A DNA stretch of 64,000 nucleotides from Sclerotinia nivalis. Its lineage: Eukaryota; Ascomycota; Leotiomycetes; Helotiales; Sclerotiniaceae. The stretch spans positions 2,108,001 through 2,172,000 of the forward strand of contig JAPEIS010000003.1 in assembly GCA_029531795.1 (NCBI GenBank), given 5' to 3'. Position 1 is the first letter of the stretch. Every line of letters begins with the position of its first letter. This document shows positions 1-12,878 of the stretch, in pieces. Both the position numbers and the translations under genes were made by a program. Below the pieces are notes generated by a model. The model was not told the DNA's origin, did not search any database, and saw nothing but the letters and a program-made list of their open reading frames with translations.

Positions 1-547
1 TTGGTAGGTATAACTATCAGAATCCGTCGCATTTGAGGCAAATGATCTATATAGTTGTCTTTGCGGAATTATGAGTTGTGAATGTGTAGTATGAATCGCT
101 GAGTCTCCGATGAGTGCCTGGAGACACCTCCTCGTACAAGCTCGACATGTAAACATCTTCCAGGCCTAAATCCCAGAATTAGAAATTCCCCTCCAACCTT
201 TCACCATTATGATACTTTTTTTTGTGCTACGGCCTAAGAATAATCTGGGTACATTAGTCATCAAAAATTAATTAACCTTCGTGTTGATAGTTTTACAGGG
301 GTTCGCGCTCCTACCAAATCGCGTCTGAATTTCCCCTTCTCAATTTCGCGTATCAACCCTCCACTTGACAATTCCAAAATCTCATACTTGTACATACATA
401 CACAAACATATACACATACATACGTGTGGGGAGGTTCTAATTCCTGTACTTTTCTCTCAAAACATAGTACATTTCTCTTCTTTCAATGCTATAGTCAACC
501 AAAATTCTACTTCTCAACAACTATCCAAATCGTCTCGTTAATTCATA
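1..547. other. Upstream region of POL1
   Basis: No gene is recognisable here. The last 200 bases before the polymerase start are rich in C, T and A, as is usual for fungal 5' leaders. The open frame that overlaps the POL1 start has no ATG and is not treated as a uORF. Confidence 0.5.
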
Positions 548-3500
548 ATGTCGAAAGCCGCTTCTGCGCGAGCAAAGTTCGCAGAACTTCGTGCTCTTCG
601 AGAGTCTGGAAAGAAACGTCTCGACACTTATGAAGTACATCAGGAAGAAGATTTATATGAAGAGGTCGACGAAGAAGGTTACAAGAAAGTTGTAAGGAAT
701 CGCTTAAATCAAGATGATTTCGTTATCGACGACAATGGGGAAGGTTATGCGGACGATGGCCGCGAGGATTGGGATCGGGACCATAGACAAGGCTACGGTA
801 CTGAAAGTGAAGAAGAGCTTCCTGTTAAGGGCAAGAACGGAAAGGCTGGTAGGTTTTTCGAGACTTGCATACTGAAGGCATACCTGACAGTCTCATAGCA
901 AAGAGGAAACGTGAGGAAGAGAAAGCCAAAAAAGAGAATATGGACAAAGGTATCAGCAACTACTTCACCAAAGGGCCGGCAGCTGCTCAACAAAAACCAA
1001 AGGTAATTGCAATTTGTCTGACCTGTTTACGCATCGCTAATTGTGACAGCCCGTCAAAACGAAAGCAGATGAAGATTTCTTAGAAGGACTTTTAGGGCAG
1101 GTAGACATGAACGTTCCTCGACCGAAAGCCCAACCTTCGAGAGCCAGTAGGACGCAGGAGAAGAGGAGGACGAGAGCCTTATCTCCAGCATTAAACGATT
1201 CCAGACATATGTCAAAAAGAACTAAGGTAGCGGATAGTCGATCCGCTGATACTACGAATGCACCTTCAAGCCCCCCTATTTATATGGGTGATGATGATGA
1301 TTTCATGGCAGGAATTGACGATGATGATATGCCAATGGATGAGCCGCAACCCTCATCTCCAGTGGCGAAAGCTGTCGAGAGAAGACTTCATATTAGTGTT
1401 AAGGAGGAAGAGGATGAGGATGAAGATATGATGGAAGTTGCTCAAGCGGATGGTATCACAGCGACCAGCGTCAATATTTCCGGAACTAGGCCCCCACCCA
1501 AGCTGAAAAAGGAGTTATACCCAACGCCAGCAACCTCATCTCCACCCCGCGGTTCAGTTGACGAAGTTGATGCGTCATCTTGGAACGATGTTACCCAAAG
1601 ATTGAACGTTATGAACAGTAGCCAGCCTTCAGAGACAATGTCTTTTGGAAAACTCGACTACAACGACGCAATTGAAGAAGATGGAAGTCTTCATATGTTC
1701 TGGACTGATTACACTGAAATCATTGGCAGTTTATGTCTTTTTGGCAAAGTCAAGAACAAGAAGACAGGTAATTTTGTTAGTTGTTTTGTTAAGGTTGATA
1801 ATATCCTTAGAAAGCTATTTTTCCTTCCACGGCAATATCATAAACGCCACGGTCGGGACACAACGGATGAAGTGGAGATGAAGGATGTCTACGAAGAGGT
1901 TGATGACATGATGACGAAAATGAACGTTGGAATGCACAAAATCAAACCTTGCACTAGAAAATATGCCTTCGAACTTCCTGATATACCAAAAGAGGGCGAA
2001 TATTTGAAGTTGTTATACCCCTATTCCAGTAAGTGTAAAATCTAATATCTAGCTACTCAGCTGACCACTCTAGAATCCGCATTACACGCCGACCAGCACA
2101 GCGGCTCGACTTTCTCCCACGTCTTTGGATCAAATACTCCTCTCTTTGAACAATTTGTTCTCTGGAAGAACATCATGGGTCCATGTTGGTTAAAGATCGA
2201 AGATGCAGACTTTGGAGCTCTTAAGAATGCTTCTCACTGCAAATTAGAAGTACAGGTTTCGAAACCGAATCTCATTACACCCATCAATGAGTCCGATAAC
2301 CTCGAAGCGCCACCCTTGACTTTGATGAGCATTGCTTTACGCACTGTCTTCAATGTAAAGGAAAATAAACAAGAAATTCTCGCAATTAGTGCACGCATAT
2401 ATCAAAATATTTCACTAAGCGACACCACTCCGCCCGAAAAATTACCTTGTCAAACTTTTACTGTTATGCGGCCGAACGGATCGCATTTCCCCATCGGATT
2501 CGAGGGGATAGTTAAACAACGTTCGATAGGCCTCGTCAAGCTGGCTAAGCAGGAGAATGAAATTTTAAGCTTCTTCCTTGCCCGCCTAGACTTAGTTGAT
2601 CCAGATGTTCTCGTTGGCCACCAATTGGAAGGCGTTGATTTCAGCATCTTACTAAGTCGATTTCAGGCTAGAAAGACTCCACAATGGTCACGTATTGGTC
2701 GTATGAGACGTACCCACTGGCCAGGATCCATGGGGAAAATGGGGGGCAATTTCTTTGCAGAGCGTACGCTAATGTCAGGTCGTCTCATGTGTGACTTGGC
2801 CAATGATATGGGAAAATCGACCATGACGAAATGCACATCTTGGACCCTCACTGAGATGTGCAGCCTTTACTTGTCGGGTGCCAATCGTCTAGAAATCGAT
2901 AATGAGGTTGCATTGAAGACATGGGCTACTAACAACGACGGATTAATGAACTATGTCAGCCATTGTGAAGCAGATACGTACTTCATCGCAGCTCTTGCCT
3001 TGAAGGTTCAAATGCTTCCTTTAACCAAAGTTCTTACTAACTTGGCTGGAAACTCTTGGGCAAGAACACTTACCGGTACTCGAGCCGAGCGCAACGAATA
3101 CATTTTGTTACATGAGTTTCATCGCAATAAGTATATTTGCCCCGACAAAGCTGTTTTTAAGGGTAAGCAGCAGGTCGAGGAAGATAATGCTGATGAAGAA
3201 AGTGGAGATGTGAAGAAGAAGGATAAGTATAAGGGAGGTCTAGTCTTCGAGCCAGAGAAAGGTTTATACGACAAATTTGTCCTTGTCATGGATTTCAATT
3301 CCTTGTACCCCAGTATTATCCAGGAATTCAACATCTGCTTCACTACAGTTGATAGGTTGAATTTGGTATGTCCTTGCTCTTCCTGCGGACAGTAATATTG
3401 TACTAACGTGTATAGTCTGATGACGAGGATCGAGTTCCAGAGGTTCCAACAGATCAGGAACAAGGTATCTTGCCTAAGCTTATTGCCACACTTGTCAGTC

Positions 3501-5173
3501 GACGTCGACAAGTCAAGAGCCTTATGAAAGACAAACATGCGACCTCGGAGCAGTTGGCGACTTGGGATATCAAGCAATTGGCATTGAAGCTTACTGCGAA
3601 CTCTATGTACGGTTGTTTGGGATACACCAAATCTAGATTTTATGCTCGACCACTTGCGGTTCTCACGACATACAAAGGTCGTGAGATTCTTCGAAGTACC
3701 AAAGATCTGGCCGAGAGCAAATCCTTACAAGTCATCTATGGTGATACCGATTCCGTCATGATTAATGCCAACGTCGATAATATTCAAGATGCCCTTGCAG
3801 TTGGAAATGACTTCAAAAAGTCCGTTAACGATCGTTACAAGTTACTGGAGATTGATATCGACAATGTGTTTAGACGCATTTTACTTCAAGCAAAGAAGAA
3901 ATATGCCGCCATCAATCTTGTACAGGTTGATGGAAAATTCGTTGACAAGATGGAAGTCAAAGGTCTGGATATGAAGCGTCGTGAATACTGTAATTTGTCA
4001 AAGGAGGTTTCCTCTCAACTGTTGAACGAAATTCTGTCCGGTGATGATGCAGAGGCTGTTATCACTCGGATTCACGATTATCTTCGTGAAATTTCAACAA
4101 AAATGAGAGAAGGGAATGTTCCCGTCCAGAAGTATATAATCTACACGAAACTCGGAAAAGCGCCTAAGGATTATCCCAATGCTGATAACATGCCGCAAGT
4201 TCAGGTCGCTTTGCGGGAATTGGCCAAGGGAAAACAAGTTCGAAAAGACGATGTCATAGCGTACATTGTGACAGGAGAAGGGAAAACATCTGAGAATGCT
4301 GCTAAACGGTCATTTACACCTCAAGACGTGATGAAGCGTGACTCAGATCTCAAGCCAGATGTTGAATGGTATCTCTACAAACAGATTTTTCCACCCGTCG
4401 AGCGGTTGTGCGCAAACATTTCTGGTACAGATACAGTACGTCTGGCTGACTGTCTCGGACTTGATGCACGGAAATATAGTATCAACAACAACAGTTCATC
4501 GGGAAGCAATGAAGCAGAGATTCATCCGCTCGAAAGTCAAATCGATGACTCTGTACGCTTCAAAGATTCCAGTCGCCTCACCCTCCGCTGTCGATCATGC
4601 AAAGCTACTTTCGGATTCGAAGGACTCCTCAACAGTACAGAGAATTGCTCTCCCTCCGGTATCATCTGTCGCTGTGGCAACACTCTCTCAACTCTTTCCA
4701 TCATGACACAACTTGAACATCAAATCCGCCAAGAAACATGTAAATATTATGAGGGTTGGCTTGTATGCGATGATCAAGCGTGCGGTAATCGCACCAGACA
4801 AATGAGCGTTTATGGACACAGATGTTTGGGGCCAAAGGGCTTGGCTCAAGGATGTCTGGGGAAAATGAGATACGAATACACGGAGAAAATGATGTATAAT
4901 CAGCTGTTGTACTTTGCTAGTTTGTTTGATGTTGACAAGGCAAAGGGTAATGCGAGGGGTACAGAGAAAGGTAAGATCTCTATTCTTGTTCTACATGAGG
5001 TTTATGTGACAGAAATTAATATGATCATAGAAATTGTCTCAGCACTAGCAGAACATAATCGCGTCAGATTCGGCACGCTGAAAAGTGTAGTAGAGAAATA
5101 TCTGGATAAATGTGGAAGGCAATGGGTTGCGATGGATAGTCTTTTTGGGAAACTGGGCTTCTCCGCCATGTGA
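548..5173 (+). CDS. POL1: DNA polymerase alpha catalytic subunit
   Basis: Family B replicative polymerase that extends the RNA primer in the polymerase alpha-primase complex in the nucleus. I read six exons: 548-848, 899-1002, 1050-2028, 2074-3365, 3416-4970 and 5031-5173, giving 1,457 aa, close to the yeast protein. The N-terminus (ARAKFAELRALRESG) is the conserved pol alpha leader, followed by an acidic disordered stretch. Motif A (DFNSLYPSI) is near residue 868, motif B (KLTANSMYG) near 950 and motif C (YGDTDSV) near 1000. Two C-terminal cysteine modules start near residues 1284 (CRSC) and 1343 (CDDQAC) and bind the B subunit in the family. The fourth intron has a TACTAAC branch site. The last intron is 60 bp without an in-frame stop, so retention would keep the frame. 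I am confident of the identity; exact splice ends are inferred. Confidence 0.95.
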
Positions 5174-8100
5174 TCTGGTTGCATGTATGGCCAGATATAG
5201 GATAGGCTTTGTTGGTATAATTAATGAAGAAATGGGTGCATGAATGTATGGGAGTTGGGTATATTCTCATGGTTTGGTACAGGATAGATGGTACCCGAGG
5301 GATTGTTTGTAATAGGAACTTTTATAGTTGAACATAGCATTTTGTTGGTTTGTGTACGTACAGGACTCGGGGTGGTGCTGCTGCTACATGCGTGGACTGG
5401 TTTAGAGACTTCGATAAAATGGATCATACATCGCAGTCATACTCTCTACCATCCTACCATATTCGACCGGCTAGTTGATTATACACATTTTGCAATTGTC
5501 AAAAAATCGTCTAGTATCTCAAATCATTCCATTTTCCGCTAATCTTATTCGTTCTTCATTTTCCCCTCGTCCCAATCAGATGATTTCTTATTCAATCTTC
5601 ATCATAATACAACGCCATATTTCCGCATGCCAAATATTGATTAGCCAGAATTATCGTAGCTAAGATATAAAAACACTTGATCCTAGTTTCAGGAATGAGT
5701 AGACATTAGGTGAGACTGTCGTTGTGGTTCGATAGGTGAAAGGCTGTGAGATGTGAGGTTTGTGTTGTGGTTGTGGTTGTGATTCAGGCTGAGGGCCGAG
5801 AGGAGGAAATGGAGATGGAGAGGGGGAGAAGGAGAAGGAGGGGAAAATCTGGTGAAGTGAGAGGTAATGATGAGAATTGATAGTGATGGTGATCATGATG
5901 ATCTAACATCGACGGTAGAAAAAGATGTGCGCGAATGACAGTGTACACCAACCATACTTAGCTTGTTGTCATAGGTACAGAATCGTTTTTGTACGTAAGA
6001 TTTTACTTGATTTTCTTCAGGTCCCTCTCTAACTACAGACTTATCTACTTTGCTACGCAGGTTCTTTATAATCTGATAAATACTTGTGGAATTATGTATA
6101 TTATGGATCTTCTTTCCACCGCTTTTGAGGTATAGAAGAACGTGAGTTCCCCTCCCTTTCCCCACGTACACCAAAAAAAGATCTTTGTTGCATATTTTAA
6201 ATTAACGACTATTGATCAAAAATTGATAGCTTAAACCGAACCATAATGAAAGGAAGTAAGAGCACTTTTGGGATTTCTACACCCTAAACTTCTGAGGTTT
6301 CAGCTCGGTAATTCGATAATTTCGAGGCATTTCGGGCTGGAGATCGGAGGATAGATGTCAAAGCATAGAATATGGTGTGATTATAAGGAGAGATCCTATT
6401 GTGCAAACCCTATCAAAAATTTCCATTTCCTTTCCTTTCCTTTCCTTTCCTTCTGGCCCCTATATTTAAATTCTCTGCATCTCGACATGAATAAGACATC
6501 GGTATATCAATCTAGAAATCTAGGTGGCAGAACATGTCTGGAAAGAATGATTATATATTCATATAATGAACTGTTCCCTAAAAGTGGTGCTTCATGCTGG
6601 GATTTCCTTTCTCGTGGCTGTTTGCGAAGAAAAGCTTGTGGGGGTTTATGGTGGTGGTGAGAGGATGGATATGAGGATGAGTTGTGAGTATTGGCAGTGA
6701 GTATAAGGTAAGAATTGGCGGTAAGAGCTCTAGGAGTAACGACAGCGTTCATATTACTACATTAATATCCTCTGCAAGATACTATATAGTAGATATCTAT
6801 TCTGACAAAAGCAAAAACAAAACTTGAACAACAACAATCCCCGACTTGGTACGTACTTACCAGAACACTATCTTCTCGACAACATCAGGTGAGAAAATCA
6901 ATGCCTATTGAGCGCATATGGAAAAGAAAGTTATGGAAGAGATTTAGCGGTTTTTATAGTTGTTGAAACTTCTGGATTCGTTTGGTTGTAGATTGTGTTA
7001 CTGTGATGGTGTAGAAGTAGTACTAGCTATATATATAAGATGCATAGGGAGCTTTACGGAGATAAATTGGCATCGAAAGGATAGTTTGGTTATCACATGG
7101 CCATGGTCTGCTGCTCGAGGGAAAGAGAGATCAGAGACTATAGTGGCCATTTGAATTTAGGATCTACGGGAAGAGAGTTTAGGGTTAATAGGTTGGGATT
7201 TATGAGTAATAAGCTTTGTTGATTAATTGAGTGCTGACGAACGACAATAATCAAGGATGAGATGAGGAAAACGCTTATTGGCAGCGGGTATCCAGAGATT
7301 TCAGCATACATTCCTTTAACCTGTCCCTACTAAGATCTGAAGGGACCCTGAAAGATTTAACTTCGAGGTTCAAAAGTAGCTTTTAACTGCACGTCGATGT
7401 TCCTAACACCGTGTTGCATTTAATCTATCATGAATTTCTGTAGAAACACAGATGGAAAGAAACACGACATATTTATAGTACACTTTCATGACTTCCCGCT
7501 CATAGTCGCATACATTGAAGGATACTGGGGGACGGGGGAATGATGAGACTGTGGTGTATATAAAGACAGGCATGCGTTGGGAAAACTGTCCTTTACAAAC
7601 GGAACTTTGACTGTCGCATGGAAGCTACAGGAACCTTGAGGAAATAGTGGGTTGAGTTCATTTAGAGGGCTGTAGAATGATTTTACTTGGATTTTAACCA
7701 CTAGGGTCAAGTGAGGTTTCACTTCGGGGGAGGATTCAATATTATGTACTGACTGGAGAAAATGACGATAAATACACATTGCAACAGCATCAATCACTAA
7801 ACTTATGCGTTACATGTTACTAATAACTGAGAACAAAGGGAACCAGACGATGAGAGATGCACATTGGTAGTATATGTGTGAAAATACTTCTCAATCCAAA
7901 ATGAAAATAGTACACTAGATGCCCCAGAGACTCCTCCCATTTCTTGCAGAGTACATCATTTTCCAACATTACCCCTTTACCTGAAGATATTCCATAAAGC
8001 TATCCCATATGTAATAGAAACACTGGGAAGGACGTGACATTTATATTACAACTACTTGGCAGGTTGAAATGAGGGGTATGATACGATAAAGGACAGAACT

Positions 8101-9595
8101 TGGACGTCAAATATAAATTAAGGCGATTCTGTATCGAGATATTAGACATATTATGCCATACATCATCATTCCAACTTTGGGGACTCAATTTCTCATCCAG
8201 CGAATAACTCCCTCTGCTAGCTCTCCACACAGTCGTATAAGAGTGGATGTTAAGCAAACTTCATTAATGTCCCAAAAATCATCAATACGGATCAACCACT
8301 TACCGCCCCTTCCATGGTCGTAAAGATCAGCTTCGGAATTTTATGCATTCATACACATTTAAAAGTATACAGATGTCATGAGTGACAATTTATTGTCAAA
8401 CAACCAACCACTCGTTGTCATTAGAAAAAAGTGATTATTTTCTTTCTATATGACAAGTAATGCTAAGAAGATAATGAGAAGTATGACAACAGTTAGTCGA
8501 TCATAATAACAGCAAATCCCCACCCAACACCACAAATTCAAAGAGGAAGCCCATTTCCATTATCTCGCCCATAGACAAAAACTTTCCGAGACTAGAGGCG
8601 GGATATTGCGATATTCCACCATTCCTACAAAATCTTAACTCGAAGGTCGACCATACAGTAAGGTAGATATATAGAAGAAAGAAATATAATCAAAAATCAT
8701 GCTATTTTATACTAGAGAATTTAGGATCTCGCGAATTCGCACTCCATGGTTCTGAGCGGATAGGTTCTATGATAATCTCATCCCTTCGCATCCCATCCAC
8801 CTCTTATATACGGTATGAAAGTTAAATGAGTCAGGGAGGTATATAAGAGATACATGGAACAATTATTACAGCTAAACCCATACAAGTGCCTTGCGCAAAA
8901 GATAGGCGGTGAGTGGTGTGGTATAGAGAATGAGAAGAAAGTTATTTTTCAGGAATGGATGTTTGTAGAAAGCTGTGAGGGATAGGAAAATCATGAGTTA
9001 TGAGTAATGATCTACAAGATATTATCATTGTATACCTCTCATTGAACTTAGATTCTTGATTATGAGACGGTAGTAATGAAATTCGACGACAACAGTACAG
9101 TATATGGATGACCATGTCTACTTGATGAAGTTGCAGGCCGGGCATATAAGTTGGAGACAAGACGTTCGGGGTGAGCACTTGCACTTCCCGAGTTTCCACT
9201 TCAACCACCTGCGCCAGGTCGACCTGGTCCTGACGAATTCAGTACGAGGAGAAATAGCTCGTGATTAGAGATTGGATCCGCATATGAAGTCAACTGATGC
9301 GGGAGCAAGGGAAAATTGCGCGTGACAAACTCAAACCGTCAGAATGAAGAGTAGTAGGAAAGTGGTAAGAGATAAGAAGATAGTTTCAAGATTTCAGAAG
9401 AATACCATTGCTCCATCCCTACTATGCTATATTAAAGTATTAACCCCATGTACCATCACCACTCAATAAAATATTCCCAAGTCCTAACACCATACCATCT
9501 AAGACTCCATGCCATGCATCAAAATCCTACGTCCAGCGTCAAATATTCACAGTCCGACTCCCCTAGATACACATCCCTTTGTCTTCCTCTTCAAA
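5174..9595. other. 4.4 kb gene-poor interval between POL1 and the MSO1-like gene
   Basis: The two flanking genes converge on this interval, so it holds two 3' ends yet is unusually long. I see no conserved protein on either strand. A TTTCC microsatellite lies near 6425-6452. A minus-strand open frame at 6507-6752 begins with a true ATG and has a plausible upstream donor (GTAAGT, near 6855), which could mark a small gene with a leader intron, but its 81 aa have no recognisable features. Other open frames lack ATG starts or are low complexity. A long non-coding RNA is possible but nothing in the sequence proves it. Confidence 0.4.
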
Positions 9596-10306
9596 CTATC
9601 TCCCCGACCTAGGTCCACTAGGTAAACCCGGTCTCCTTCCTGCCCCAGGTCCTCCACTAGGTAATCCCATTCCCCTCCTCGGCGGTTCATACCCACCACC
9701 ACTAAACTCCGCCTCATTCGAAGCCCACGGACTCGTCGCCGCCATAAACGGTTTATCCCCACCATCCTGCGACGCAAATCTGTTCTCATATCCCGAATCA
9801 TAACTCGCATCACCCGTTCCACCCGCATTAGTATTCAAAGCACTTCCTTTCGATCTCCCCATCTTCAACCTATCTCTCGCAGATAGACTACCTGTTGCAC
9901 TAGCTCCTTGAGTCGCAAAAGGACTTTGGCTTCTGGCTGGAACCCCTGTTCCTCTCGCTGCGCGCAGACTCCCTGGAGGTGGCGATGGCGCATTTGTTCT
10001 TCCAGTTGCGCCGCCGAATAAACTATTTAAACCCTGTGAGCCGCCTGCTGCAGAAGGTGCTTGGCCATATGTAGAGCTGACAGGTTGACTGTAAACTGGC
10101 TGGATGACAGGAGAAGGATGCGGACCGCGTGGATCGGGGGGAAGCCACGCTGGCAGGTTTTGTTTCTTTTCTTGTAGATAATAGGTGCGCATTACACGAC
10201 AGAGATAGGTGTCATCTTCTGTGTCGCCGTCGGCTTCGCCTTGGAATATGTTTTGTCGGATCGAGGTTACTTTGGAGGTAATGGAGTTGAAATAGGAGGA
10301 GTACAT
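9596..10306 (-). CDS. MSO1: Mso1-like Sec1-binding exocytosis protein
   Basis: Small protein of 236 aa in a single exon. Residues 1-60 match the Mso1 Sec1-binding region: a short helix-like start (MYSSYFNSITSKVTSI) followed by an acidic GDTEDDT turn and a RVMRTYYLQEK segment, then LPAWLPPDPRG. In yeast Mso1 binds the SM protein Sec1 and helps SNARE assembly when secretory vesicles fuse at the plasma membrane. The rest is Gly/Pro/Ser-rich and looks disordered, ending in repeated RRPGLPSG-like blocks. The ATG at 10306 is chosen because the conserved domain begins directly at it. The gene lies downstream of MAK16 on the same strand, about 520 bp away. Identity rests on the N-terminal motif only. 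Confidence 0.75.
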   Translation of the reverse strand: MYSSYFNSITSKVTSIRQNIFQGEADGDTEDDTYLCRVMRTYYLQEKKQNLPAWLPPDPRGPHPSPVIQPVYSQPVSSTYGQAPSAAGGSQGLNSLFGGATGRTNAPSPPPGSLRAARGTGVPARSQSPFATQGASATGSLSARDRLKMGRSKGSALNTNAGGTGDASYDSGYENRFASQDGGDKPFMAATSPWASNEAEFSGGGYEPPRRGMGLPSGGPGAGRRPGLPSGPRSGR

Positions 10307-10827
10307 TGTGGCGTTGGTGGAGTGTTGTGAGTTGGATCAGTGGTTGTTGAGAATGTGTGTGTCGCAATTGAAGTTTGTTTGTATTCAATGATTCACCGCC
10401 GATCAATTCTGAAGATTTGTTATTATTATTTTGAAGGGATGGCCAGCCCTTGAATTTATGGTTGTTTGTAGGACGGTGTCGCAAATTAGTTGTGAAGTTA
10501 TGAATTTATGGAGATTTAGTACTAAGGTTGAAACTTGTTACGCTCCAAGAGAGATCTGACCCCACCGATGAAAGAGCCACTGATGGAACTTATTGGGTGT
10601 TTAAAATTAGACAAGGAATTTATCACAACAAAATTTGTAAATAGAAAATTCAACCAGTTGATTTTTTGCCAGATACTGGTCCTTAACATTGGTTTGATAT
10701 ACCTAGGTAGTTAAAAGAAGCTGTCTATAATACTATAAATTAACAGCTATTTTTGAGGGCCCAAGAGCACCAACGCCTACCAAGAACGCCCAACCCCAGG
10801 TATAATGAAATTCCATACATCCCCAGA
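10307..10827. other. Spacer between MAK16 and the MSO1-like gene
   Basis: It contains the 3' end of MAK16 and the promoter of the MSO1-like gene, both on the minus strand. No further gene is seen. Confidence 0.5.
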
Positions 10828-11854
10828 TTAGAAAGCCAATTCTCGCTGTGGTCCTTCGAGCTCCTGCTCGTATTCGACTTCCATCTTTGGAATTCTCTTC
10901 TTTGGCTTGACTTTGGAAACTGGTGCTCTCTTCCTCTTTGCGCCGGTAACATTCTTCTTGGTCTTATCATCCTCGCTGCCATCGCTTTCACTGTCTTCGC
11001 TATCCTCTTCACCGGCGACTTCCTCATCACTTCCAAGCCAGTCCTCGATATCTTCCAAGTCCTCTTCATCTTCTCCCAAGTCACTAACATACTCCACATC
11101 ACCAACACCCTCTTCATTTTCATATTCCCCTTCTTCTTCAAATTCATCTTCTTCGATACCTTCATCCAGATCCTCATCTCTTGTTCCTTCTCCTTGTCTC
11201 TCCAAGCCTTTCAGAACCTTCTTCCAGATAGATTCGCTGACGTTCAATGGTTGATCACCATAAGCACCACTCCTCAATCGCTCGATCAATTCTCTCTCAA
11301 TTGCCCTCTCTACCTTCGCAGCCGCCATTGCCTTTCTCTCTCTGGTTTCTTCTCTTCTCCTAACCTTAGGCGCCAACTTTGGAACAAGTTTTTCACCCAA
11401 TCTCTCTTCCTCCTTCGCCAATCTTCTCATACGAACGCCAACTTGTGTCAATCTTGTAAGTCTTTGTTTGCACTTGTGAATGAGAAAGTTAGGCCAGTAT
11501 TTCAACTTGTCGTCGATTTGTTCCAATGCGTTGGCATAATTGGAAGATAGCTTTATGCGTTCCCATAATTTCGATGGCATGTGTGCTCTTTCGATCGTCT
11601 TCATGTAAAGGTAAAGGGTACCGGTTTGAGGATTTGCGCGAATGGTTGCATATCTAGAATTCGCAAGGGGGCATGATTGTCGATTACAGAGACCAGTTAC
11701 ATTGTATTCATTGCGACAGAAAGTTTGATCCTTCGTAGTCCTGGACATCATTAGTAGATGAAAATCGCCATGTATATAATCAATCAACCTACTTGAGTTT
11801 GAATGAGCAGAATTGATGGTTAATAACCTGCCAGACAATTTCGTCTGACGACAT
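10828..11854 (-). CDS. MAK16: MAK16, ribosome biogenesis factor
   Basis: Nucleolar factor needed for 60S subunit assembly and 25S/5.8S rRNA maturation. Two exons (11854-11793 and 11740-10828) separated by a 52 bp intron give 324 aa. The first exon encodes MSSDEIVWQVINHQFCSFKL, the family's invariant start, and the splice restores KTTKDQTFCRNEYNVTGLCN with its cysteine cluster (about residues 28-42). An LKYWPNFLIHKCKQRL segment follows. The C-terminal third is a long acidic tract with lysine-rich patches resembling nuclear localisation signals. Translating the second exon from an ATG inside the intron would lose the conserved N-terminus, so the start at 11854 is preferred. The gene diverges from the DUF952 gene across a 511 bp shared upstream region. 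Confidence 0.95.
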
Positions 11855-12365
11855 ATTGATTGAGGTATTTGAGACGTTGAGGTTGTTTTGTGTTTTTGAA
11901 GCTTGAAGTCTCTTCTTCACAACAGAGATATTTTCCATCAACTTTTTTTCGGGGCGAGACGAATTCTGCCAGTGAGGGCGGTGTACAAGTCGTAGCTTTT
12001 TATGCCCGCTCTCATTGGTCCATGCACCGGCGCCTGCTTTACCGATTGAGCAGATGAGAACTTGCCAAAAAATTCATTTGCTAAATTTACAAGCTCACCG
12101 GTAGCGAACAGGAGAGCTCACCGGGAGTACTACGTAGGTGTTCAGCATAAAGTCAAATTCAGAAGCCTCCCTAAGAGATTTTGTCTCGCAAGTTTCCCCC
12201 ACCCGTTTATTACTTCTTCTTTAAATAAACTCCATACTCCACCATTCCAAGACTTAAACTTACTCTCTTCTACTTGTTTCAACAAACGTGCCGCCACCAT
12301 CTACCACTAACTGCCTTCTAATTCACACCAACATTCTCCCTCACGTCTTCGTCACAAACAGAAAA
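11855..12365. promoter_or_regulatory. Shared upstream region of MAK16 and the DUF952 gene
   Basis: A 511 bp interval between two divergent starts. It must carry both promoters. I do not see a textbook TATA box placed convincingly for either gene. The stretch next to the DUF952 start is rich in C and T. Confidence 0.5.
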
Positions 12366-12878
12366 ATGACTTCAACATATCCAACCTACATCTACAAAAT
12401 CCTTCCTTCCGATGCGGAGCCATCTTCACCTCTTCCAGAAGCCCTCCCAGTCTCTGACCTTGATAAGAGAGATGGGTTTGTTCACTGCTCTACGTCGAAA
12501 CAACTCTTAGGGACTTTAAATGCATTCTTCTCGTATGTACACTTCCTTTCATTTTTGAGCATTACCTATCATCTTTCCGATAGTCTCCACTTGTTCCGTC
12601 CACTAACACTTTCCAGTCACGAATCCCACGTCTATATTCTCCGCATCAAGTATGAGAAAGTAGCTCCCTACATCAAATGGGAGAATGCAGTGGGGAAGCA
12701 ACCAGAGGAAGTAGGTGGATGCTGGGATACGGAGGGGAAAGCCGGGTTTTTCCCTCATATCTACAATGGATTGAAAGTTGGAAAAGAGGAGGTTGATGAC
12801 GTGGGAGAATGGAAGAGAGGTAATGAAGGGTGGTCTGGTGAAGGTTGGTGTTGGGGCGAGGTGGATTGTCCTGTTTAG
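12366..12878 (+). CDS. DUF952 family protein
   Basis: Small protein of unknown biochemical function. Exons 12366-12532 and 12617-12878 give 142 aa. The family hallmarks are present: a start typical of the family (TYIYKILP), DGFVHCSTSKQL near residue 40, ILRIKYEKV with KWE after the splice, and FPHIYNGLKVGK near residue 108. The ATG at 12366 is chosen over an in-frame ATG 78 bases upstream because the conserved block starts right after it and the context is A-rich. The 84 bp intron has no stop and keeps the frame if retained, but splicing joins FFS to HESHVY, which fits the family better. No role can be assigned from context. Confidence 0.8.
   Translation: MTSTYPTYIYKILPSDAEPSSPLPEALPVSDLDKRDGFVHCSTSKQLLGTLNAFFSYVHFLSFLSITYHLSDSLHLFRPLTLSSHESHVYILRIKYEKVAPYIKWENAVGKQPEEVGGCWDTEGKAGFFPHIYNGLKVGKEEVDDVGEWKRGNEGWSGEGWCWGEVDCPV

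Noticed and set aside
388..633. Open frame overlapping the POL1 start as a possible uORF
   Set aside because: It begins with TTG and not ATG, and its peptide is low complexity.
10753..11550. 265-codon plus-strand open frame
   Set aside because: It is the antisense shadow of the acidic part of MAK16; its Ser/Phe/Leu-rich content mirrors GAA/GAG codons on the other strand.
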